DNA of 64,000 nt from an uncultured Pelagibacteraceae bacterium (GTDB taxonomy: Bacteria; Pseudomonadota; Alphaproteobacteria; Pelagibacterales; Pelagibacteraceae), in the NCBI GenBank assembly GCA_902613855.1, contig CACMIX010000001.1, positions 1 through 64,000 on the forward strand, given 5' to 3'. The position numbers and the translations under genes were made by a program. The notes beneath the pieces are model-generated. The model saw only the letters and a list, made by a program, of their open reading frames with translations. It was not told the origin of the DNA and ran no database searches. Below, one piece after another: positions 27,640-35,761 of the stretch. Each line of letters opens with the position of its first letter. Positions within the stretch are counted from its first letter, which is position 1.

Positions 27640-29456
27640 TGTGTGGAATTGCTGGAATATTTTCAAAAGAAAAAATTTCTCTTGATAAAATTTATAAAAT
27701 GCAAGAAAGCCTCAAACATAGAGGCCCTGATAATCAATCATATATAATTGATAAACATAATAACTTTGCATTAACAAATACTCGATTATCAATTATTGAT
27801 TTAGACAACCATGCAAATCAGCCAATGAAATCAGAAGTAAATGGAAATGTTATTGTGTTTAATGGTGAAATTTATAATTACAAGCATTTAAGAAATACTC
27901 TAATTCAAAAAAAAATTAACCTCAAAACCAACGGAGACACCGAAACAATTTTAGAAGGTTATAATTTATTTGGCGAAAAAGTTCTTAATTACCTAAATGG
28001 GATGTTTGCTTTTGTAATTTGGGATAATAATAAAAAAAAATTTTTTTGTGCGAGAGACAGGCTTGGTATCAAACCTTTTTATTATCTTAAGAAATCAAAT
28101 ACTTTTGTCTTTGCCTCTGAAATCAAATCTATTACAAAAGTTTTCCAACAAGAAAAAAATATAAATAATGTTTCACTTTTAAAAAGTGTAAAATATGGCT
28201 CAATTCATCAACCGGATACAGTTTTTCAAAACATAAAATGTTTAGAACCAGGACATTTCCTGAATGTGAATTTTAATAATGATTTAGAAAAATTTAAATA
28301 TTGGGAGCTAAATGATTTTTTAAATGAAGATATAAGTTTCGATAATGAGCAAAGCTACTATGATGAAGTCACGAGTAAAATATATTCAGCAATAAAAATT
28401 GGTAATATAGCAGACGTAGATATTGGTTCTTTTTTAAGTGGAGGTGTTGATTCAAGCATTATAACAAAAATATCTAAAAACAGTTCTAACAAAATAAAAA
28501 CATTCAATATTTCTTTTGATGGAAAAAGCGAGGAGGAGCAATCAAAATTAATTTCAACTTCAATAGGTACAAATCACTTTACTAAAAAATTTGATGATCA
28601 TGAAATATCAAATTGTTTTGAAAATTTTATAGAGGCAATGGATCAACCTTCTTTTGATGGGCTTAACACATTTCTAGTTTCAAAAGAAGCATCCAAACAT
28701 ACTAAAGTATCTCTTAGCGGGCTTGGTGCAGACGAAATTTTTTTTGGCTATGAAATTATAAATAAATTTATAAATGCAAAAAAAAATAATTCAATTTTTG
28801 ACAGTTTTATTGATACTTTATATAAAATAAAACCAAACAGATTTTTCCAAAAAAGTTTTTTTAATAAAATTAAAATTGAAGATTTTTTTCTAAATTTGAG
28901 AATTTTAAATTTTGAAGAGTCGGAGAATATTTTCAATAAAGACTTAATTAATAATAATGAAAATTTAAAAATGAATTCAGATATTTTGAAATACGACAAC
29001 CAATCTGAAAATCTACATAAAAGAATTTTTCACTTTGAGATCAAAAACTATTTAGTAAACACACTTCTTAGAGACTCAGATAATTTTAGTATGTCAAATT
29101 CACTAGAAATCAGACCTTTATTTTTAGATCATGAATTAATTGAATTTGTCAGCAAAAGCTTAAGTTATTCAAAAAAAATAAACCATAAACCTAAATATGA
29201 ATTAAATAAAATTTATAATGACAATTTTCAAATTAAACAAAATAAAAAAGTAGGTTTTGAAATACCTCTATATAAACTTTTAAATGAAAATCTTAAACAG
29301 GATATAATTGAGAGATTGAATAAAAAAGATGATATTTTTTTAAATAGTTATAAGGCAAATTTGAAAAAAAAGATGAAAAAAAAACAGAACCTATCTGAAA
29401 TAAAAAACTTTTATATTATTTCAAAATGGCTTGAAAAAAATAACATATCTGTATGA
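27639..29456 (+). CDS. asnB: Glutamine-dependent asparagine synthetase-like amidotransferase
   Basis: 605 residues. C2 in MCGIAGIF is the N-terminal nucleophile of the class II glutaminase domain, with RLSIID near residue 50 and NGEIYNY at about 75-81. The synthetase domain has FLSGGVDSS (265-273), the ATP-pyrophosphatase P-loop, and SGLGADEIFFGY further on. Homologues in polysaccharide loci amidate uronic acids, as WbpS does; true asparagine synthesis is also possible. Location inside a surface-glycan operon favours the first. It overlaps the methyltransferase by one base and the next glycosyltransferase by four (ATGA). Confidence 0.88.
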   Translation: MCGIAGIFSKEKISLDKIYKMQESLKHRGPDNQSYIIDKHNNFALTNTRLSIIDLDNHANQPMKSEVNGNVIVFNGEIYNYKHLRNTLIQKKINLKTNGDTETILEGYNLFGEKVLNYLNGMFAFVIWDNNKKKFFCARDRLGIKPFYYLKKSNTFVFASEIKSITKVFQQEKNINNVSLLKSVKYGSIHQPDTVFQNIKCLEPGHFLNVNFNNDLEKFKYWELNDFLNEDISFDNEQSYYDEVTSKIYSAIKIGNIADVDIGSFLSGGVDSSIITKISKNSSNKIKTFNISFDGKSEEEQSKLISTSIGTNHFTKKFDDHEISNCFENFIEAMDQPSFDGLNTFLVSKEASKHTKVSLSGLGADEIFFGYEIINKFINAKKNNSIFDSFIDTLYKIKPNRFFQKSFFNKIKIEDFFLNLRILNFEESENIFNKDLINNNENLKMNSDILKYDNQSENLHKRIFHFEIKNYLVNTLLRDSDNFSMSNSLEIRPLFLDHELIEFVSKSLSYSKKINHKPKYELNKIYNDNFQIKQNKKVGFEIPLYKLLNENLKQDIIERLNKKDDIFLNSYKANLKKKMKKKQNLSEIKNFYIISKWLEKNNISV

Positions 29457-30547
29457 TTTTTTGGATTTCTAATCTTTATAATTATAAATCTCTAAAAAAT
29501 AATGACACTTTTAGCCCTGCTGCTACTGAATGGCAAACTGAATTTATTAAAGCTCTTAATAAGTATTCGAAACAAAAGGTTTTAATAATTAATTATAATT
29601 TTAGTAAATTTTGGCCTTTTGGAAAAATTTATATAAAAAGAAATTTATTTAATCTTAAAAAAATTAAAAGTTTTTCTTTTGATTACATAAATTTACCTTT
29701 CTTTAAAAGTATAAATATTAGAAAAAAAATCAGAGAAAAAATTATTAAAATTAAAGGTCATGATAAAAAAATTATTTTTACTTACAATTTTGACAAAATT
29801 TCAATTTCATTGGCAAAAGAACTTAAATTAAATAATAATTTTAAGTGGATCTCTATTGTCGCTGATTTTGATGGAAAAGAGAGAGAAAATATAGAAAAAA
29901 AATTAAATAAAGCAGATCTTGTTATTTATCTTTCAAATTATGCTTTTAACAAATCAAATCTTAAATCTAAAATTTTAGTTCAAGGTGGAATAGATAAGAT
30001 AGAAATAACCAAATTTAAAAAAACACAATCTTTTCTTTATGCAGGAAGTTTGGGGCCCTGGATTGATATAGAAAAATTTATTTCAGATTTTTTAAAATTT
30101 GATAAGGATAAAATTAAATTATTCATTACAAGTAATGATAAAAAATATTTCAAAAGTAAACTAAATATAAATAATAAAAAAATTAAGTTTCTTGGATTTA
30201 AAAACAAAAAAGATTTTAATAAATTATCAAAAAAAATAGACGTGTTTGTCAATTTAAGAGACGAAAATAATCATGATAACAATAATAATTTTCCATCAAA
30301 AATTCTTCATTATCTTAGATATTGCAAACCGATTATAAGCACAGATCAGCTAAGTTATACCAAAGAATTGAGAAAAATATTATTACTAAAAAAAAGAAAT
30401 GGTAAATATGAAGAATTAATAAGAAAAGCCATTAAATTTAATAAAAAACTTTTACTTAAGAAACAGAAACAATCAAAAAAAATAATTAAAGAACACTATA
30501 ATTGGAATAAAATTATAAAAAATCTATTAATTAAAATAAGTGATTAG
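29453..30547 (+). CDS. Group 1-type glycosyltransferase
   Basis: 364 residues of GT-B design. The N-terminus contains FSPAATEWQTEFIKAL near residues 20-35, an acceptor-side helix. The C-terminal half has SFLYAGSLGPWIDIEKFI near 195-212, marking the start of the donor domain, KIKFLGFKNKKDF and FPSKILHYLRYCKPIIS, where a lysine-serine/glutamate region normally binds the nucleotide. The classical EX7E motif is degenerate. It probably adds a sugar in the cytoplasm. It overlaps asnB by 4 bases and the FkbM gene by 8 bases, so co-translation is likely. Confidence 0.68.
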   Translation: MIFWISNLYNYKSLKNNDTFSPAATEWQTEFIKALNKYSKQKVLIINYNFSKFWPFGKIYIKRNLFNLKKIKSFSFDYINLPFFKSINIRKKIREKIIKIKGHDKKIIFTYNFDKISISLAKELKLNNNFKWISIVADFDGKERENIEKKLNKADLVIYLSNYAFNKSNLKSKILVQGGIDKIEITKFKKTQSFLYAGSLGPWIDIEKFISDFLKFDKDKIKLFITSNDKKYFKSKLNINNKKIKFLGFKNKKDFNKLSKKIDVFVNLRDENNHDNNNNFPSKILHYLRYCKPIISTDQLSYTKELRKILLLKKRNGKYEELIRKAIKFNKKLLLKKQKQSKKIIKEHYNWNKIIKNLLIKISD

Positions 30548-31295
30548 AACAAAATTAAATAAGTTGTTGGGTCAATTTCTTGAAAGCAAGTTCATAGGAT
30601 TTATATTTAGCTTTTTAATTAGACCAAATTTTATAAATTTTAAAGGTTCCAAAATTTTTGTTAAAAATTTAGATCATAAAAATTATATAAGAATTTTATT
30701 TTCTTATTATGAAAGTGCAGAGATAAAGCTGATAAAAAAATATTTCAACATTAATTTACCAACAATTGATTTAGGATCAGGTATAGGTGCAACCATGTGT
30801 ACTTTTGCGCATAAATCCAAGAAAAAAATTATTTGTGTAGAGGCAAGTAAATTTTGCGTAGAACAATTAAAAATTAACGTAAAAAAAAATAACTTTAAAA
30901 ATTTTAAAATTTTAAATAAATTATTTTTTTCGCACACAAATATTAATAATCCAAACTATATATTTAATGAAAAAAAATATTTTATTTTTATTAAATTATT
31001 AAAAAAAAAAAATAAAAAAAAAATAAATAAAAAAAAAACAACTACTTTAAAAAATATTTTTAAAAAATTTAACTTTAAAAAAGTACAAATTTCTTGCGAT
31101 ATAGAGGGAGAAGAATTACATTTTAATAAAAAAGATTTTATAGATTTAAAAAAATGCGAAAATTTGATAATTGAAATTCATTCTAATAATCAGTCAAAAA
31201 TTAATCAACTTATTTATAACTTAAAAAAAATATCTAATTTACAATTAAAAGAAAAAAAACACTCTGTGTATTATTTTAAAAGGATTACTGTGTGA
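30540..31295 (+). CDS. FkbM-family SAM methyltransferase
   Basis: 251 residues starting at GTG 30540. The cofactor motif IDLGSGIGATMCTF is at 76-89, with VEAS at 100-103 and the FkbM-type CDIEGEEL near residue 187. FkbM proteins usually O-methylate sugars or small molecules. Between the two halves is a low-complexity lysine/asparagine stretch (about 155-175) coded by long A runs, a place where sequencing or slippage errors would be easy, but the frame remains open. Overlaps of 8 and 4 bases with its neighbours place it in the same operon as the glycosyltransferases. Confidence 0.75.
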   Translation: MIRTKLNKLLGQFLESKFIGFIFSFLIRPNFINFKGSKIFVKNLDHKNYIRILFSYYESAEIKLIKKYFNINLPTIDLGSGIGATMCTFAHKSKKKIICVEASKFCVEQLKINVKKNNFKNFKILNKLFFSHTNINNPNYIFNEKKYFIFIKLLKKKNKKKINKKKTTTLKNIFKKFNFKKVQISCDIEGEELHFNKKDFIDLKKCENLIIEIHSNNQSKINQLIYNLKKISNLQLKEKKHSVYYFKRITV

Positions 31296-32332
31296 AGAAT
31301 ATTTTTTTCCTATGGAAAGATGCTCCTTTCTATGCAATTTATATTATCAAAAATTTAATAGATAATTCTAAATATAGAATAAAACTTATTACTAAAATAA
31401 ATAAAAAAAACTCTTCTTCTTATAAAAAAATTTTAAAAAAAAATATAATAAATATTGGTAATAAAACTTATTCTTCTTGGGAAGATTTTAAATTAGAAGA
31501 ACCAGATATTTTGTTTGTAAGTGGTTGGAACTATCAAGAATTCAAAATTTTGGTTAATTATTCCAAAAGAAAAAATATAAAAATTGTTTCAATGATTGAT
31601 AATAATAAAAAAAATAATTTTAGACAATTAATTGGTAAATATATTTTTAAAACAATATTAAAAAATAATTTCGATGCATATTGGGTACCTGGTGAGTCCT
31701 CTCGAAAATTACTAAACTCCTATGGTATTAAAAATGGTATTTTTAAAAATTTATATTCAATTAATAGAAGTTTATTCAACTCAAAGAATAATATAAATAA
31801 AAGATCAAATAATTTTATATTCGTTGGGCAAATGATTAATAGAAAAAATATCAACCTTTTGATTAGTGTTTTTAAAAAAGTATTTGCTAAATACAACCAT
31901 TTAAAACTATTTATAATTACCAATAATTATAAAAAAAAATTTGTACCCACAGGATTTAGAAAAAATTTTATTATAAGAAAAAATTTGAGTCCAAGTGATA
32001 TTAATATGAATTTTAACCTCAATAAATATTTTGTACTTTTGAGTAAAGAAGATCATTGGCCTTTGTCCGTAATGGAATCTTTATCTGCAGGAAATGTACT
32101 TATTTTAAGCAATAAGATTGGTAACTATCCTGAGTTGAAAAAAACAAGTAATATTTTTTTAAAAAACTACGATCGTCTCACAATTTATAATAAGATAATT
32201 AATTTATTAAATTTTGACCAAAAAAGGTTGTCCAAAATAAGCGATAAGAATATTAAATTATCCAAAAAATTTGGTCTCAATAGTAATTTTAAAGCTTTTA
32301 AAAATATAGTTAAGTACCTAGATGAAAAATAA
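31292..32332 (+). CDS. Group 1 glycosyltransferase
   Basis: 346 residues, GTG start at 31292 overlapping the preceding stop by four bases. FVSGWNYQEF near residue 76 and YWVPGESS near 130 lie in the acceptor domain; NFIFVGQMINRKNINLLI near 173-190 begins the donor domain, and SKEDHWPLSVMESLSAGNVLILS has the glutamate motif that binds nucleotide sugar. No membrane segment is evident. It should transfer a sugar to a lipid-linked intermediate. Its end overlaps the next gene by 11 bases. Confidence 0.8.
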   Translation: MKNIFFLWKDAPFYAIYIIKNLIDNSKYRIKLITKINKKNSSSYKKILKKNIINIGNKTYSSWEDFKLEEPDILFVSGWNYQEFKILVNYSKRKNIKIVSMIDNNKKNNFRQLIGKYIFKTILKNNFDAYWVPGESSRKLLNSYGIKNGIFKNLYSINRSLFNSKNNINKRSNNFIFVGQMINRKNINLLISVFKKVFAKYNHLKLFIITNNYKKKFVPTGFRKNFIIRKNLSPSDINMNFNLNKYFVLLSKEDHWPLSVMESLSAGNVLILSNKIGNYPELKKTSNIFLKNYDRLTIYNKIINLLNFDQKRLSKISDKNIKLSKKFGLNSNFKAFKNIVKYLDEK

Positions 32333-33257
32333 ATTAACAATATTATATGCACCGAATATTAATGGTTTAGGTGCAAAGGTATGGCTTAATTTTAAACTAT
32401 CTAAATTAAAAGAAGAATTTGTCTTATACATTAATGATCAAATAAAAATTGATCTTAATATTAAAAGAAAAAATTTAATAAAGTTTAAAAACTTATTTTC
32501 TTTTAATCTTTTTTACATAATTTTTGCGTACTTTTTTATCAAAAAAAAATTAAATACTAACGTAAATGTTATGGGCGATTACCCTCTTCCACTTGTAAAA
32601 AAACATAACTTATATTTAAATCAAGCCAACCTAATTGACCCTAAATTTTATAACTATTCATCCAAAAAAATCTTGTTTCGACTTAAAAGAGTTTATTTTA
32701 AATTTTTTGTTTCGAATGTGAAAAATATCTATGTGCAATCAAACTTTATGAAAAAGTACATCAGTAGATCTTATCCTGAAATAAAAAAAAAAATAAAAGT
32801 AGAAAAAATAATAATGCCAAAAATGACTAATTTTAAAAAAAATAATAAAAATAAAAAAAACTTTAAAATTCTCTATCCTTCTAATATTTATGATTATAAA
32901 AATCACAAATTAATTATTGATCTAGTTAAAACTTACAAAATTGATAAATTAAAATTTTTTTTTACTTGCAACAAAAATGATTTTAAAAGATTTGAAAATT
33001 CTAGAAATATTTTTAGAGAGAAACTGTATGATCACAAAAAATTCAATGAGATTTTTAGAAGATATGATGCAATAATATACCCATCCTTGATTGAAAGTTT
33101 TGGTTTACCTTTGCTTGAAGCAAAAAATTTAAACATACCGATTTTTGCTGCAAAACTACCTTATGCAAAAGAAATCTTAAGCAAAAAAGGAATATATTTT
33201 GATCCAATGTCATCAAAATCATTATATATAGCTTTAAAAAAATATTTTAAATTTTAA
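32322..33257 (+). CDS. Group 1 glycosyltransferase, short
   Basis: 311 residues. The N-terminus NGLGAKVWLNF (14-24) is the usual glycine-rich acceptor loop, YVQSNFMKKYI near residue 140 starts the linker, FKILYPSNIYDYKNHKLII begins the donor domain and YPSLIESFGLPLLEAKNLNIPIF is a good EX7E motif. It is shorter than the 350-400 residues typical of the family, mostly through short loops, and looks intact. It should add a sugar to the same glycan as its neighbour. One base separates its stop from the formyltransferase start. Confidence 0.82.
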   Translation: MKNKLTILYAPNINGLGAKVWLNFKLSKLKEEFVLYINDQIKIDLNIKRKNLIKFKNLFSFNLFYIIFAYFFIKKKLNTNVNVMGDYPLPLVKKHNLYLNQANLIDPKFYNYSSKKILFRLKRVYFKFFVSNVKNIYVQSNFMKKYISRSYPEIKKKIKVEKIIMPKMTNFKKNNKNKKNFKILYPSNIYDYKNHKLIIDLVKTYKIDKLKFFFTCNKNDFKRFENSRNIFREKLYDHKKFNEIFRRYDAIIYPSLIESFGLPLLEAKNLNIPIFAAKLPYAKEILSKKGIYFDPMSSKSLYIALKKYFKF

Positions 33258-33258
33258 T

Positions 33259-34002
33259 ATGATAATTTTTTTACATGATAATCTTGGTTATAAAATTTTA
33301 AAATTCATTAATGAAAAAGACTCTTCATCTATAGAAAAACTTATTTTAGTAAATGATGATCAAAGTAAGTTAAATAAATATGCTAGAAAATATTTTAAAA
33401 AGAAAATTATTTATTGGGCCAAGTCTAAAGACAATAAAATTATCCAAGAAATAAGAAATTCTAATTCTCAGATTATACTCTTAGTATGGTGGCCATATAT
33501 TTTAAAAAAAAAGTTTTTAAATATTAAAAAATATTATCTAAACACACATCCAAGTTATTTACCCTTTTTTAAAGGAAAAGATCCAAACTTTTGGAGCTTA
33601 CTTAAAGGTGGCCCTTATGGAGTAACTTTGCATCATGTTAATAATAAAATTGATAGTGGGCAAATCGCATTTCAATCCAGAATTAAAAATATTGACTGGA
33701 CTTGGGATGCAAAAAAACTTTATGACCAATCTATATTTGAGTTGTTTAGTCTATTTAAAAAAAATTTTACTAATATTAAAAATCATAAGATTCCAGCCAT
33801 AGAACAAGCAAGAAAATACAAAAAAATAAATTTTAGAAAAGATATGTTAAAAATTTCTAAAATTAATCTAAACTCAAAAATTGTTGTTAAAAATTTTTTA
33901 AATTTATTAAGAGCAAAAAACTTTTTACCAAATGATGGAATTGTATTTTTTGATAATAAAAATAAATATTCAATAAATATAAAAATAAATAAAATAAAAT
34001 AA
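33259..34002 (+). CDS. Formyltransferase-fold enzyme, likely amino-sugar N-formyltransferase
   Basis: 247 residues with the formyl-transferase core: N95 and H97 in LNTHPSYLPFFKG (94-106) and D132 in NKIDSGQIAF give the N-H-D catalytic triad, and TLHHVNNKIDSG is typical. Length and context (not next to def or fmt) fit sugar N-formyltransferases such as VioF or the Qui4N formylases, which use N10-formyl-tetrahydrofolate. A likely acceptor is the amine placed by the DegT aminotransferase at 10796. It is the last gene of the plus-strand run; a palindrome follows. Confidence 0.8.
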   Translation: MIIFLHDNLGYKILKFINEKDSSSIEKLILVNDDQSKLNKYARKYFKKKIIYWAKSKDNKIIQEIRNSNSQIILLVWWPYILKKKFLNIKKYYLNTHPSYLPFFKGKDPNFWSLLKGGPYGVTLHHVNNKIDSGQIAFQSRIKNIDWTWDAKKLYDQSIFELFSLFKKNFTNIKNHKIPAIEQARKYKKINFRKDMLKISKINLNSKIVVKNFLNLLRAKNFLPNDGIVFFDNKNKYSINIKINKIK

Positions 34003-34030
34003 AAGCTTCTTAGTTTATCTAAAAAGTTAA

Positions 34031-34061
34031 ATATAAATATTTTTATTAATAATATTTATAT
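34031..34061. terminator. Palindrome between convergent genes, possible bidirectional terminator
   Basis: Left arm ATATAAATATT (34031-34041) and right arm AATATTTATAT (34051-34061) are perfect inverted repeats of 11 bases around a 9-base loop. It lies in the 60-base space between the ends of the formyltransferase and the convergent glycosyltransferase. All stem pairs are A:T, so the hairpin would be weak, and such palindromes arise by chance in DNA this A+T-rich. Placement is its main support. Confidence 0.35.
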
Positions 34062-34062
34062 C

Positions 34063-34767
34063 TTAATTACTAAATAAACTTCTAATTAAATAAAAAATTG
34101 TTCTAATAGACTCAAATTTTGGTATTTTCGATTTACCTGAAGATCTATTTCCAAATACAATTGGAAATTCCTTATATCGAAAGTTTTTTTTACAAATTTT
34201 ATTAACTACCTCGGTTTGAAAGGAATACCCTTTGGTTTTGATAGATTCTGATACAAGATAATTTATAACTTCTTTATCATAACCTCTTAATGCTGTAGTA
34301 AACTCGTTAAGCGGAATTCTAAGTAAAAATTTTATTATTTTATTACCATAAAAACTTAAAAAATATCTAATACCTGTAAGGTTACATTTTCCACCATTCA
34401 TATACCTAGAACCAATTACAAAATTATAATATTTTAGATAAAATAATATTTTTTTTATGTCTGACAGATCATGCTGTAAGTCAAAGTCGATTGAAATTAA
34501 ATAATCATATTTATTTGTGAATGCATATTGCCAAGCATATTTATATACTGTGTCTAAACCCATCTTTTTTTTTCTTTTTTTTAAAATTACTTTTTTTGTA
34601 TTTAAAGAATTTAAATTTAAGATCAAAAAGGTATTATCTGGAGAATTATCATCAACTATTAGTAAATTATAATCTTTATAATTTAATTTATAATAATTTA
34701 AAAATTTAATAACATTACTTCGTTCGTTAAATGTGGGAGAAAATATAAGTATTTTTTTCTTCATCAA
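34063..34767 (-). CDS. Family 2 glycosyltransferase, dolichol-phosphate mannosyltransferase-like
   Basis: 234 residues: ILIFSPTFNERSNVIKFL (5-22), IVDDNSPDNTF (36-46), KMGLDTVYKYAWQYA (67-81) and ISIDFDLQHDLSD near 91-103 with its acidic metal motif, then FVIGSRYMNGGK. These are the signatures of the DPM1 group, which loads sugars on polyprenyl phosphate. Like the gene at 25146 it has no C-terminal membrane domain. It is the last gene of a minus-strand operon with a WecA-like enzyme and a large membrane protein, the spacing being zero to one base; the donor lipid could be used by a GT-C enzyme of the island. Confidence 0.85.
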   Translation of the reverse strand: MMKKKILIFSPTFNERSNVIKFLNYYKLNYKDYNLLIVDDNSPDNTFLILNLNSLNTKKVILKKRKKKMGLDTVYKYAWQYAFTNKYDYLISIDFDLQHDLSDIKKILFYLKYYNFVIGSRYMNGGKCNLTGIRYFLSFYGNKIIKFLLRIPLNEFTTALRGYDKEVINYLVSESIKTKGYSFQTEVVNKICKKNFRYKEFPIVFGNRSSGKSKIPKFESIRTIFYLIRSLFSN

Positions 34768-35760
34768 TTATTCAACTTTTAAAAATTTGAGCTTATAAAT
34801 TGTATAAACGTATATAAGTATACTTATCAAAATGAGATAGTTATCATTTAACAAATTAAAGCTAGAAATCAATATTGGTACAAATGAAATAATTAAATAA
34901 ATTAACAGTGTTTTTGTTTGATTAGAATTAAAATAATTCAATAAAAGATGATGTAAATGATTACTATCAGCTCTAAAGGGATTTTTTTTATTCCAAATTC
35001 TTACAATGAAAAGTCTCAACATATCTACACCAGGTATTAATAAAACTAAAAAAATTTTTTCTGAAGTAAGAGTTAATTCATTAGAGTTAATAAGTAATAT
35101 TTTATAGCCTAGAATTGAGGATAATAAATATGATCCTGAATTACCTAAAAAAGTTTTACTTAACAGATTAAAAAAAATAAAAATTAATATTAAAAATATG
35201 TAAAATAAATCTGCTTGATCGTTAAAATAATTAAATTTAAAATAAAGAAAACTTATTAAAACAAATAATGCACAAAGTCCATTTATCCCATCAATCATAT
35301 TTATAGCGTGCTGTAAAAGCATAATACATAACGAAGTTAAGAAAATAATTATTATGAAATTTAAGTGAAAATTTAAATCAATGTTTTTTCCAAATATTAA
35401 CATGTCATTGATTCTTAATTCTGGATTAAAAAAAAGAAAAATAAATATAAATATAAAACATACTAAAAGTCTTATTGATGAGGATAAATTGTTTAAATCA
35501 TCTAATAAACCAATCAAGAAAAAAAATGAAATAAAAATTATATAATCAATATTTTGAATATAATTCGAAGAAGAAAAAAAATATAAAAGAATAGCAAAAA
35601 ATATTATTACTCCACCAACTTTCGGTATTGGAAGAGAATGGATTTTTCTCACTTCATTAGGAACATCAAATAATTCAAAAAATTTTGCAAAATTTTTTGA
35701 ATTTAAGAATAATAAAGTAGTCAATATCAATATGATTATTAAATGAATTTGCATTTTCAA
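34768..35760 (-). CDS. Polyprenyl-phosphate sugar-1-phosphate transferase (WecA/MraY family)
   Basis: 330 residues with about ten membrane segments. Family motifs are clear: RKIHSLPIPKVGGV (38-51), LLDDLNNLSSS (85-95) with the catalytic aspartates, NMIDGINGLC (154-163), and FRADSNHLHHLLL near residue 275 with the HxHH-like loop. It starts glycan assembly by moving a sugar-1-phosphate from a UDP-sugar to undecaprenyl phosphate. It is not the peptidoglycan MraY, judging from context. Immediately adjacent genes on both sides (1 and 0 bases) suggest one operon. It is the best candidate for the initiating enzyme of this island. Confidence 0.9.
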   Translation of the reverse strand: MKMQIHLIIILILTTLLFLNSKNFAKFFELFDVPNEVRKIHSLPIPKVGGVIIFFAILLYFFSSSNYIQNIDYIIFISFFFLIGLLDDLNNLSSSIRLLVCFIFIFIFLFFNPELRINDMLIFGKNIDLNFHLNFIIIIFLTSLCIMLLQHAINMIDGINGLCALFVLISFLYFKFNYFNDQADLFYIFLILIFIFFNLLSKTFLGNSGSYLLSSILGYKILLINSNELTLTSEKIFLVLLIPGVDMLRLFIVRIWNKKNPFRADSNHLHHLLLNYFNSNQTKTLLIYLIISFVPILISSFNLLNDNYLILISILIYVYTIYKLKFLKVE

Positions 35761-35761
35761 A

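Noticed and set aside
30980..31040. Long A runs in the FkbM methyltransferase gene, suspected frameshift
   Set aside because: The reading frame stays open across the runs and both family motifs on either side are in the same frame.
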